In this document: positions 24,262 through 40,167 of the stretch, piece after piece
How the letters are laid out: every line of letters begins with the position of its first letter
Position numbering within the stretch: position 1 is the stretch's first letter
NCBI GenBank assembly: GCA_000149265.1
Contig: CH003350.1
Coordinates: forward strand, 683,218 to 747,217
From: Ciona savignyi
Taxonomy: Eukaryota > Chordata > Ascidiacea > Phlebobranchia > Cionidae
Reading direction: 5' to 3'
Length of the DNA: 64,000 nucleotides
The notes under the pieces: generated by a model
What the model saw: the letters and a program-made list of their open reading frames with translations, nothing else
Databases searched by the model: none
Told to the model about the DNA's origin: nothing
Program-made: the position numbers and the translations under genes

Positions 24262-27200
24262 ATGGACAATCAGGTGGACAAAAAGAAGGGCACTGCTGAT
24301 TGTTTAAACAAGAATGCACAAATTGTACAGTTTCTTTTACTGGCAAAATCTACAAGAGGAGCTGCATTGAAAAATTTAATTGAACAAGTGCTTGAAGTTT
24401 GTGGTGTTTATGTGTTTGGAGAACTGCTTGAACTAGAATGCATTCAACAGGTTTATTTCGTTATTATACAAAATATTTATGTGTTTATAACCCAGTATTA
24501 GAAGTAAGCTGATGGCAAACAACCAGTATGATGCCCTATTGAAATGTCCGTTTTCTGTGCGTCGGATTTTTGCGCCAATATTTTTTAACCGAAATTTTGC
24601 GCCACGCCAGCAATACTAATTTGCACCACCACAAACGAAGTTGCATCATTTTCAATTAAAACTTTGAAATATAAAGCTTAAAGTATCAAAAATACTGACA
24701 TAAATAAAAGGAGGTGTAATCACGCCCCGCCAGCATGATGTTTGGAGTTTTCTGCGCCAATACCCGAAAAAGTAGTCTGTGCACCACGCCAGAAATATCT
24801 GGCGCATCATACGAACTTTCCACTAGGGGTATGATGAGTATGGTCTATTTAGAGAAGTCGTGCATGCTTAAAGCACACAAAGTTTACACTCATATTGAGG
24901 CATGTCCATTTGTTGCAACAAAAAGTAGTTTTATAAATAAATCAAATTTTTAATGTTTTGTACAATGGATGAAAAAGAATTGACTATTTTCAAATATAAT
25001 TTTAGATTCTTGAATTACAAATCCTGCTCTAGGGTATTAAACTTAAAAAAATATTTTATTCACTAAAATGTCTTAAAGTCTAAAATGATATACAACGGTA
25101 TATATTTCTAAAATAATATTTGACTTAGGTTTATTAACCAGCAGTAGAAATCCTGTTAATTTAAATTTCAAGGTGCCTAGCACAGCATATTAGGAATTAC
25201 AATTGTTAGTTGTCATGTTGTTCAATTTGTTATGATACCTATTTGCATACAAAATCAAAAGAAAATTGAGTCAAAAAAAATATTTTCTAATGTTCTTTAT
25301 AACTTTGCACCAAAACAATTTTTAGGATTTTTTATATTTTATTCGGGGATTGACAGGGCCCAACAATAAAATTTATGTTTATTGCCTTCACTCTCTGTCT
25401 GCACTTCTTTAATGTAAAAATTTACATGCGATTGTTACACTTTTTAACCCAACATAATTCCCTCCCTTTTTGTTGCCACTAGGATTCGTTAGCTTTTTTG
25501 GAAAAAAGTCTTATTAGATGTTCTGAAAATGTGATCCTCACATAAGTGACAAAATCCTATTTGGTTTTATATTTTATTGCTAGATATAGCCTATATTGTT
25601 AAAAGTTTTTTTTAAAACCCTTTGCAAATTCTTTATATTAACTCTGTCACTGATATAAAATAAAATTAAGGGTTAAAAGAATTGCTTTAACAAAATGTAA
25701 CACATATTTTTAGTATTTGGCTTTCACCTTATTTAAAAATTTAAAAAATATTTTTTTAGCTCTCTCACAGTGATTATGACAAGCACTTCAAACTTCTGCA
25801 AGTATTTGCTTATGGTACATTCCAAGATTATATAAACCAGGCAGCAGGTCTACCACCACTTACAGCATTAATGAAAAAGAAATTGCAGCTGTTGACCGTT
25901 GTCTCACTGTCAGCAAAATCGAAGGTAAGGAGGTACGCAAAAGATAAAACCAGGTCCTGGTACCAAAGAATTTATTTTTTTAAATGTTTGTCCAATTATT
26001 GAAAGTTTTAAAAAAGGCTAAACTGTTTCTTATTTGTTAATAAAAAACTATAATAGTCTTATCGTTACATGGTCCACCATGGTGATACTTGTTATTGTGA
26101 TGTACCCATCACAGTATAATATAGTACAGACACATCACGATTTAGTTTAGGTTAAGCTAGTGTTATATTTTTTGATAGATGTTGGTTATCCGCAAAAATT
26201 ATAATGCTATTTTTTTACAATTTCAGTATGTTTCCTACCCAATATTACTAAAAGAATTGCATATGAATAACATTCGAGAGTTAGAAGATTTGCTCATATC
26301 TGCTATATATGCAAATATTATTCAAGGAAGGCTGGATCAACAAAATTCAAGGTATTTACAATATACCACTATGTAATGAACTAGATTATGATTATATGCA
26401 CATCATAAAAGTGCAATTTTGATATGCTTTGGGAGTGGTAAAAAAAGAGTATACATTTTGTTCACAAAAAACTATAAATAATCTTATACACTACTAATGC
26501 TGCCACAGTAATAATGGCATTCTACGTTTAAGTAAAAACTAAGAATGATACAACTTTATTAAAACTTTATATATATATAAAAATTATAAAAGATTTTCAA
26601 TATGCATTCATTCATCTTGTAGATTAGAGGTTGATTGGGCTATGGGTCGAGATGTTCGTTCCGAAGACATGGATTGTATTATTAACACACTGGGAACATG
26701 GTATGTGTGTATTGCTGTGAAGGTAACTTATGTTTATATCGTTTTATTTGTTGCTAGGTGTTCGAGCTGCGAAAATATATTATCAAGTATTGAGACACAA
26801 ACTGCAAGTGCAAATGCTTATCTCAATGAAGAAACTCTTCGAAGAGCTAAAATTGTTACTGAGGTAAAAATCCTACATTGCTGGAATCTTTAGCTGGTAC
26901 TAAAGATCGATTTTTAACCTTCAGTGCACAACTTTCTTTGGATAATGATTCATTTCTGTATGTCCTTGGTCAAGGTGTTTTATATGCTGATATGCATTAG
27001 CGCTCAACTCGTATCCATATTTAACATGGTGCTTCAGGTCGATAGCTTGAGTGCGGCTTCAACACTAAGCTTCAAATTTGAGGATGCAAACTTCATTTGA
27101 CCACCATGGTTAATAAAGACCTGTCATTCAGGTGGAAAACATAATGTCAACAATAAAGAAGACAAGTTCACATGAGATGGACCTCTCGACATCGGACACA

Positions 27201-27591
27201 CGGATCGCTACCCACCCAGCGCCGTCATCCGGGGTCGAAATTAAACCTAAAAAATCAAAAGTTAAAGGGTAAGATATACTTGTGCAGTTGTAAGTATCAT
27301 TGTTTTATTGGATAAACTAAATGAGATATAAAACTAGGTATACAACGGTGTACAAAAAGGTGTGATAAAAGTGTATTAAAGCTGTATAAAATAAGACACT
27401 ACAAACGGACCTATGCTCGTTATAGTAGCATATATTTATAAATGTATGGTTCCAAACTTATCTATGTGGAAGCTTATAAAATGTGTGTTTTAGATTGTTA
27501 TTGTATATTACTTGATCTAATATGTTGGTTGTTCTGTTGAAATAGATTACGAGGAAGTGGAATGAAACTGTGGCCGTCGAAAAGCAGTTGA
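24262..27591 (+). CDS. COPS7: COP9 signalosome complex subunit 7 (COPS7), 7 exons
   Basis: PCI-domain subunit of the COP9 signalosome, which removes NEDD8 from cullin-RING ubiquitin ligases. Exons: 24262-24450, 25760-25924, 26227-26351, 26623-26700, 26758-26863, 27132-27268, 27546-27591. They join in phase to 281 residues, against about 275 in vertebrate COPS7A. Seen: [18 protein letters not shown] and [11 protein letters not shown] at the N-terminus; [31 protein letters not shown] (PCI winged-helix region); [16 protein letters not shown]; and the family's characteristic C-terminus [16 protein letters not shown] before the stop. All introns are GT-AG. An acceptor-like 'ttatagcag' about 22 bp before the ATG could be a trans-splice site or a 5' UTR intron end. 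No AATAAA lies in the 301 bp between this stop and the next gene. A hAT MITE sits immediately upstream. Confidence 0.95.
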
Positions 27592-27892
27592 ACCATAAAG
27601 AAGAAAGCAAGTCAAGGATAGAAAACCTGCTTGGTCTTATAGAACTTTGTTCTATCCCAGACAATCTCATTGCAAATATTCGGCTTCAGTTATTTTAAAA
27701 GATTCGGATTAGGAATTTGTGGGACTGTGCTCTATATTATCCATTTTCGCATGTGTCTTATTTTCTTTGGTGCAACAACTAATTTATCCGCTTTTTCTTG
27801 CAAACATTTTTCTTAATCTACTTTTCTATACTGTTCAAATACAAGTTCATCACCAGATGCTGGTTTAGGTTAGTCAGATAAGATTATATGAA

Positions 27893-33120
<5,228 letters not shown>

Positions 33121-33168
33121 CCTCCTTAATGCCGCACAATATTCTTTTTTCATCGACGTGTAATTTGA

Positions 33169-33174
33169 AATAAA
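33169..33174 (+). promoter_or_regulatory. Polyadenylation signal of the ZNF143/76 gene
   Basis: AATAAA about 50 bp after the stop codon, the first canonical signal downstream. Confidence 0.65.
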
Positions 33175-33387
33175 ATCGCCTTTGATGTATTTTTAGTTCA
33201 TAGTTAGCCAACCCAAAATTATGTTTCAGCAAGCTTTTAACACAAGGTTAAGTCGATTCATTTTAATATAAAGCGATCTGGTTACTTTCAGTATTTGTTA
33301 TGAAGAAAAATATGGACTAAAACTGATTTTCAATAAAATATTCGGTACAGTGACTTTCTGGCAGATGCTGGACGATGAGAACACCCC

Positions 33388-33624
33388 GGAAATCGTCAGA
33401 TCACCTCGCGCCCACCCTCCGGTTTCCTGAGCCATTGCAGTGTGTTGTGTACGATTTACACGTTTCTTTAATTTAGTAGAACCCATTAATCTGTTGGGTT
33501 TAGTTTAGGCAATGTCCGTTATATGCCTTTACCAAGGACACAGCTAACTAGCTAGCGACCAGTTTCGAAACTGCAAACTTTCGATTGAAAGGCGTCGCAC
33601 TAAACCACCAGACTAACCTGTCGG
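33388..33624 (-). repeat. tRNA-derived SINE (family S), nearly full copy
   Basis: Read on the minus strand: a tRNA-like head (right end, 'gactaacctgtcgg' side) with paired arms 'ctttcgattgaaag' and the B-box-like 'tttcgaaactg'. A body follows with 'ggtaaaggcat' and 'gaacccattaat', ending near 'cgtcagatcacctcgcgccc'. The same arrangement appears at 53054-53290, 60074-60325 and the split copy at 45735/48912. Confidence 0.7.
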
Positions 33625-35405
33625 TGATTAGTTACAGCATACGCAATGTTAGATTACCTGTACTCACATTTATTCTTTACAGCCACGGTTATTATTGCGT
33701 TGTGCAGGTGTTTTAACGTCTGTTTGGCTAACATTTATTGACCAGCTAGTCATTCTGTTGTTCTTGCGGTTAATCCAACATTATGGCTGTAAATGGTGCT
33801 TTTAATTATTATTATTAGGATAGTAAATACAACCGGTGGTGTGTTGTTACAGTTCTCTACTGTAGATTTAAAAGAAGCTCTGTTACCCATTTAATATTTA
33901 AAACAAAAATTCAATTACCAATATTTCATTTAATATTGCGCAAATTAATACGAGTGCAATTATTGCTGATGGGCGGTGCGGCTTTACTACCAATGAAAGT
34001 AGAAAAGATCTTTCTTTTGTGCCAAAACATCATCTTATTGGCTTTCAAGAATTGTGCATGTTTATCTAAATCTTCTACGGTTGGCATACCTTTATTCTTT
34101 ACGTCTGATAAACCGGTGATATTGGCGACAAGGCCGAAAATGCTTAAAAATTATCTGTTTTACATTTTCCTGATAGCGGGAATTCACATTGTTTTTTTTT
34201 AATTAAAAGCCGAGGCAAACGGTGAACATATGCTGAGAGAAGTGTGGTATTGAGTTAAGTCTGCCTGAGTAAGCATTTTTCCTTTTTTGGAGACCGATGC
34301 TGTCTTTTTAAGTAGATTTTAAAAATATGTTTTACATGGCCACAAAGTACGTTAAACTCAATTGACAACGTGGTGGGATGGCTGCAGAGGGCGCTGTTAC
34401 TTTAAGCCGCTAAGTAAATGTATCACAACTAAATAACTGTAACTTAAGGTCAAACAAACTGGAGCAGCGGATAAACGATTTTACTAGCCCAGACGTGCGC
34501 TCGGTGTTTATATTACGACAATACCACATAGCTGTAACCATAGAATACTAACTTACAGAAAGTTAGTATTCTATGCTTCAACCGAGCATGCCAGTTGGGA
34601 TTCCTGAAAGTTCCAATCACCTGGCGAGTGGTCATACTTGTTACCAACGTTAAGCAAAAAAACAAGTACAATCAAAATGTTTTCCCTCGAAGGGAACCTA
34701 TAGTGAGTATTCCACCATCGGTTAAATGGCATCTTTCGCTTCGAAACAGCGCTTTTGCGATTTAACCAATGAACGGTGTGTAGTCCGTGTCAGGGTTCAA
34801 GTTTTTTACGTTTCAAGCGGTCGCGGATTTTTTTTTTATTTCTCAAATACGCAAATACGAGGTAAATAAAAAGGGTACTGTAAATGTTTATACATAAAAA
34901 ATAGAAAAAGGATACGAAACTGCAGGAAAAGGCATACAAAACAGCCACGACGCAGTTCACCGATAGCCTAATACGAAAGATAGTTGCCGCTCTGCAGGCA
35001 ACTGATCAGTTCAGTAGTGTCAAAATTCGTTGCTGCCTAGGGGGTCGTGTCCTTTGCCACTTAGTGGACATTGCATAACCCAATTGGATTAAACAAACTT
35101 TTTTATATTGTATGGGTGAGTTGTAACTTAAGGAATGTTAAGGAATATATAACATACGGACATGCAGCAATAGCTTCATTGAGCTAAAATTAGGCAGACG
35201 GTTATGTGTTGTAGCTAATGCCCCTGTTTGTATTCATGAGGCAAGCTGATGGTTTACTTGTGTCAAATGCTTTTTAAACAATTGGTTATATAGCATCTTT
35301 AAATATGTAGGAACTTTTTGTTAAAGTTTTATTTAATTGTTGAACATTTTTTTATATAGAAAAGTGTTAATGGTATTTATGTAACAGCTATATATGTAAT
35401 TCGTT
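33625..35405. other. Intergenic stretch between ZNF143/76 and TDRD9
   Basis: No coding exon recognised. It holds a fragment resembling modules at 1340 and 23400 ('gacaaggccgaaaatgctt ... gatagcgggaattc', about 34120-34190), a perfect hairpin at 34539-34575, and a CCAAT-containing stretch near 34758. The last about 200 bp before 35406 presumably hold the TDRD9 promoter or 5' UTR, with an acceptor-like 'tatgtaacag' ending about 20 bp before the ATG. Confidence 0.4.
34539..34575. repeat. Perfect 16-bp hairpin
   Basis: CATAGAATACTAACTT (34539-34554) and its exact reverse complement (34560-34575) are separated by five bases. No other copy was noticed in the window. Confidence 0.7.
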
Positions 35406-38400
35406 ATGGCTAATCGGTATTTAAGACCAGAGTTGACTAATGAAGAGATACACAATTGGTTTTCACTTACTCCAATGCCAAAACCTCGACAAGAATTCAA
35501 CAAACTTTTATTCACTGGAAGAGCTGTGCCGCACAACTCAGCAAAAGCTGTAGAGGTAGCACAGTCTGTTCAATGTGAGGTCCATGGTAATACCGGTACT
35601 TGCTTTGGAGATGACACTACTTTGGATGAAGATTTTTCCTTAATAAGCGGCGATATGCAGCAACTTGACTTGGAGACATTACCCACTTTAATGGATTTTC
35701 CCACTCACCGTAGACCTGAGGAGCTTTTGGAAGTGTACAACCACTATGATTTCAAGCACGATTACATTCAACACCTTCCAACCACAGAATATAGATCAGT
35801 AATTTTATCAAAGATAGATCAGAATCCTGTTACTATCATACAAGGTAGCACAGGAAGTGGCAAAACTACACAAATTCCCCAGTTCATTCTTGACGATTGT
35901 GCAGAGAACAAGAGGTACTGTAATATATTGGTGACACAGCCCCGTAAGATAGCAGCAGTTAGCATCGCACGTCGAGTGTGCCAAGAACGACAATGGCAGG
36001 TTGGCCAACTTGTTGGCTACCATGTTGGTTTGGATAAAATGACATCGCAAGACACCAGATTGACTTACGTGACAACTGGTGTGTTTCTTCGTCGAATTAT
36101 CAAATCTAAAAGTTTAAATGACTTTACTCATGTTATTCTGGATGAGGTCCATGAAAGAGACCAGGAGACTGACTTTGCCATGCTGCTTGTCAGAAAGCTG
36201 CTTAATTTCAATTCAAAATCTGTTAAAGTTATTCTGATGTCAGCAACCTTTGACACCAACGAGTTCTCTGAATACTTTGGCTCCTGCATCACAGGGAGAG
36301 TGGACAAAGTGAAAATTTCTGGCGAGATGTTTACAGTCAGTGAACATTTTGCTGAAGACCTGACTACGCTTGGCCCAATGCCAACATGTGATGTCTCTAA
36401 TCCTGAAGTGTCAGAAGAGGCGTATGTACTATCTGCAAGAATTATTGGTCATCTAGATAAATTGGAAGGTTGCACATTACCAAGTTCTGCAGCTGATACG
36501 AAATACTTACGGAGAGGATCCGTCCTTGTGTTTCTTCCTGGTATGTAAAATAATATGAAGTTTTACTGTTTTAAGAATTTACATCTATCTTTAGACCATA
36601 GTTTTATATTTAAATGAAAACATTTCTGTCTCTGTGTATTGAGTTCCCTAGATATTCGGCATTTCACAGAACATTTTTTGATCCTCTGAAAGATTTTCGC
36701 AAACATTTTTACATATATAGTTTATTATGTAAATCAGCAATAACATACGGTATATTTAAATAAATTTGTATAAAAGAGCTTAATTTATAAGCACTTGTAC
36801 CGATACTAGAGTTGTAGAGTATAATCCAACATTTAAATCAAAATGTGATATCACTATATTTTTAGGAATTCATGAAATTAGAGAGATGGAAAGATTGCTG
36901 GAGTTTGAGAGGGAAAACCGATGTTTTCAAATCATACCATTGCACTCAAGTATTACACTTGAAGAGCAGAGTCTTGTCTTCTCCAAACCAAAACCTGGAT
37001 TTAGAAAGATTATTCTTTCAACAAATATTGCTGAAAGCTCAATTACTGTCCCAGATATAAAATATGTCATTGATTTCTGCTTGACAAAGTGCTTGGTCTG
37101 TGACTTGGACACAAACTACCAAAGTTTAAGGCTACAGTGGTCTTCCAAAGCTAGTGGGAAGCAAAGATCAGGACGAGCTGGCCGGGTCTCAAGCGGAAAA
37201 GTCTTTCGTCTTGTTTCACGCTTTTTCTGGAATACACATATGCAAGATTATGGAATTCCTGAAATGCAACGTTGCTCACTTGAAAGTGCTATTCTTAAAG
37301 TTAAGCTGTTGGGAATGGGTGCTCCTAAGTCAGTATTGTCACTTGCCTTATCACCACCTGATTTACATAATATTGGCCGAACTATATTGCTTCTAAAGGA
37401 GGTTGGTGCTCTTTCCACAACAGCAGACAAAAACGTTTATGACGGAAGGTTGACATTTGTTGGTCAAGTGTTGGCATCTTTACCACTAGATATGCGTCTT
37501 GGGAAGCTGTTGATGCTTGGTTATGTGTTCGGTTGTCTTGGCCAATGTCTGATCATTGCTGCTTCTCTGGCAAAGTCCAGCTTCCTTGCAACACCATATA
37601 ACCTAGAGCTAAAGTCTTTCAAACAAAAGCTTTTATGGGCAAATGGAAGTTTTAGTGATTGCATTGCATTTCTTAATGCATATCAACTGTGGGAAAGTTG
37701 CCTGAAGTCTAATGTCTTCAGAAGAAGAAAAGATGAGCTGGAATGGGGAAGAGAGAATTTTATACAAATTCGCCGTATCCATGATGTTCATACTCTGGTG
37801 GAAGAACTGCAAGATAGGTTGAAACAGTTTAACATACGTTCCAATGATTTACAGTACTGGTCGTCTCAAGACAAGAAAGAAAACGAACTGATTCTAAAAA
37901 TTGTGATGTGTGGAGCTTTTTATCCAAACTACTTTGAGCTGTTGTCCACTGATGAGGATATCGCATTGAAAGAAATGTGCATGCTTGATCCAACTACCAC
38001 AGTGATGATTCGAGGCTTTCCGCCAAACTGTGGTGGAATGCTCTTCAAAGATTCCATTATTAAAAACACCAAAGATTGTGGAAAAGCAAAAAAATTATAC
38101 TATGATGGAACTAAAGCGTTTGTGGAATTTGAAAAAGACCCAGAAATTGACACTGGTAAAGTGTATCCTGCTGTTTACCTTGCAAGCAAACTGAACAACC
38201 CCCAGCATCGTTTGCAATTTCATCAGAATTATATGCAAGATGAAAACTCGACCACTGAATCAAGGATATTTTTATGTGAAGAGGCTGATTGCACCCGGCA
38301 TAGTTACGAAGTCATTAAACCAAGTGCAATGGTTTGGTTCCCAATTTATGTCACTCACATAAATTCTGTGTCATGCTTCTGGGGTTATAAAGCATTACCC

Positions 38401-39765
38401 AAAAACATAGAAATTATGGAAACGCTTGAAAAATTAATCCTGGATAGTGCTGCCAAATACTCCTCTGGAAATGTTGCACTCGAAGTTGACAAGGTGGTGT
38501 TAATAGCACTGACATACAATAATGTCACAGAGTACTACAGGGCTATAGTTACCAGAACAAAACCAACTATATCAGTTTGGTGTGTAGACTATGGCAACAG
38601 TGTCCACAATGTGGAAAGAAGCTCACTGTGCAAAGCTTCTTATGAGTTGCAGTTCATTCCATTTCAAGCAATTTGTTTTCGATTGCGAGGTGTACAGCAG
38701 CTGGAAAACATCCCAGCATCAAAAACAAAGCAAGCTCTATTTAACTTTGTGCAGTCTTCCAAAGGCATTATGAGAGCCAAGGTATATTCCATTTCTGCTG
38801 GCACAGTAAATGTTGATCTGTTCACAAAAGACGATCAATACATCAACCAGATGTTGGTGGACAGCAAATTGTGTGTGGTGGTAGAAGAAAGTAAAGTTTC
38901 TGAGCTCAGCCATAGAAGTTGGCAATTGGCTGAGGAGAACTGTTCAAATGATGAAGATTCTTTCACTGAGCAGTATTCAGAAATGTGGCATAAACTTGAC
39001 CCTAGTTCAAGAGTTCCAATAAAGAAGGTACCTTATCAGCGAGTTATACATGGACCTAGGACGCCATACGAAAGCAGTTTTTCTTCGTTGATGCAAGTTG
39101 GAAGATGTAGAAAAGTTAGAGTGGATCGCAATAGCATCAACTCATTTGCAATGAACCAAAATCCTTCAACATCCATGGGTCTGTTGATGGCTTCTGCTGA
39201 AGTCGCCATTAATCAAAGTGGAAGTACCATGCTTGCAAGAAACACAACTTTGCTTCCACCAATCAATGGTCTTCGGTCGCTGCTACTGCTTATTTTCTCT
39301 CCCATTATTGAGTTGCGAGTCGATGCTAAGGAGCAGCAGTACACTGGAGCAATATGTGGCCTTGGTGCAACACAAATGTGCAATGGAGAGTGGAGATCTG
39401 TCTTGCCCGATCACGACATTGAGGTTGAGTTTGACACAGACATCACCAATCAAGATGTGATTGATGTGAACGGAATTCGGATGTTGATAAACATTGCAGT
39501 TGGGAGTCAGGACTCATTGTGCGGCGCTCAAGCAATCCATCGAATACAGACAAATGTTCGACAGAAGCTACTAGGCTTGTTAAGAAAAGAACGACCTCTG
39601 ATTGACACAATGCCAAAACTGCATGACTACAAATGGCGCTTGATACCTGAAGATAAGGTTCTGCCACATCAAGTGTCTGACACTCAGGCTGATAAAAAAG
39701 ATTTCTACAGACTCCATGATGGAGTACTTCTACGTAATGTTATGCCATTAAATCAGCATTACTGA
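35406..39765 (+). CDS. TDRD9: TDRD9 / Spindle-E-type Tudor-domain DExH RNA helicase, 2 exons
   Basis: ATP-dependent RNA helicase of the germline piRNA pathway (transposon silencing, nuage). Exons 35406-36540 and 36866-39765 join in phase inside the motif FLPG|IHEIREME, giving 1344 residues (vertebrate TDRD9 about 1380). Seen: Walker A GSTGSGKTT (147-155); motif II DEVHERDQETDF (246 onward; DEVH as in the family rather than DEAH); SAT (279-281); TNIAESSITVPDI (motif V region); QRSGRAGR (motif VI, 478-485); a helicase-associated region; and a Tudor domain with YYRAIVTR and VDYGNS (about 905-985). The gene is strikingly intron-poor beside its 7- to 17-exon neighbours. No AATAAA occurs in the 402 bp between its stop and the SCYL3 start. 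A somatic role is not excluded, since this is family inference. Confidence 0.96.
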
Positions 39766-40167
39766 ATGTAAATAGAATTAAAAATAATCATGGTAAATTT
39801 TCATGGTATTTAGCTATTTACAATATTGCAGTTTTAACAATTTCGTTTACATTGTTACCTGTAGCTAATAGTTACTAAATTCTTTTATTAGGTGTTGTTT
39901 GCTTTTCACTGCCTCATTACTTAACTTCTGTTTTAGTTTGTTCATGTATTGTTCATTTTCTATTATTTCTTTTTCTATAAACACAGTTCTGCCAAACCTA
40001 ATGCCTCGTTTTGCCTTTAGAAATTTGTTATATTTTTTTCATTTCATATACTAAACTTTTTTCCGCTGTGATCTGTCATCAATGAATGCTTTTGGTTTCT
40101 ACTGTTTGTTCTTTTATTTTCAAGGTTAAATTTCTTTCCAGAAATACCAAAGTTAGTTAGTTTTAGG

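Noticed and set aside
26990..27115. tRNA-like or snoRNA-like stretch in COPS7 intron 5
   Set aside because: Some short complementary segments ('aagcttc', 'ccaccatgg') but no cloverleaf, C/D or H/ACA boxes could be completed.
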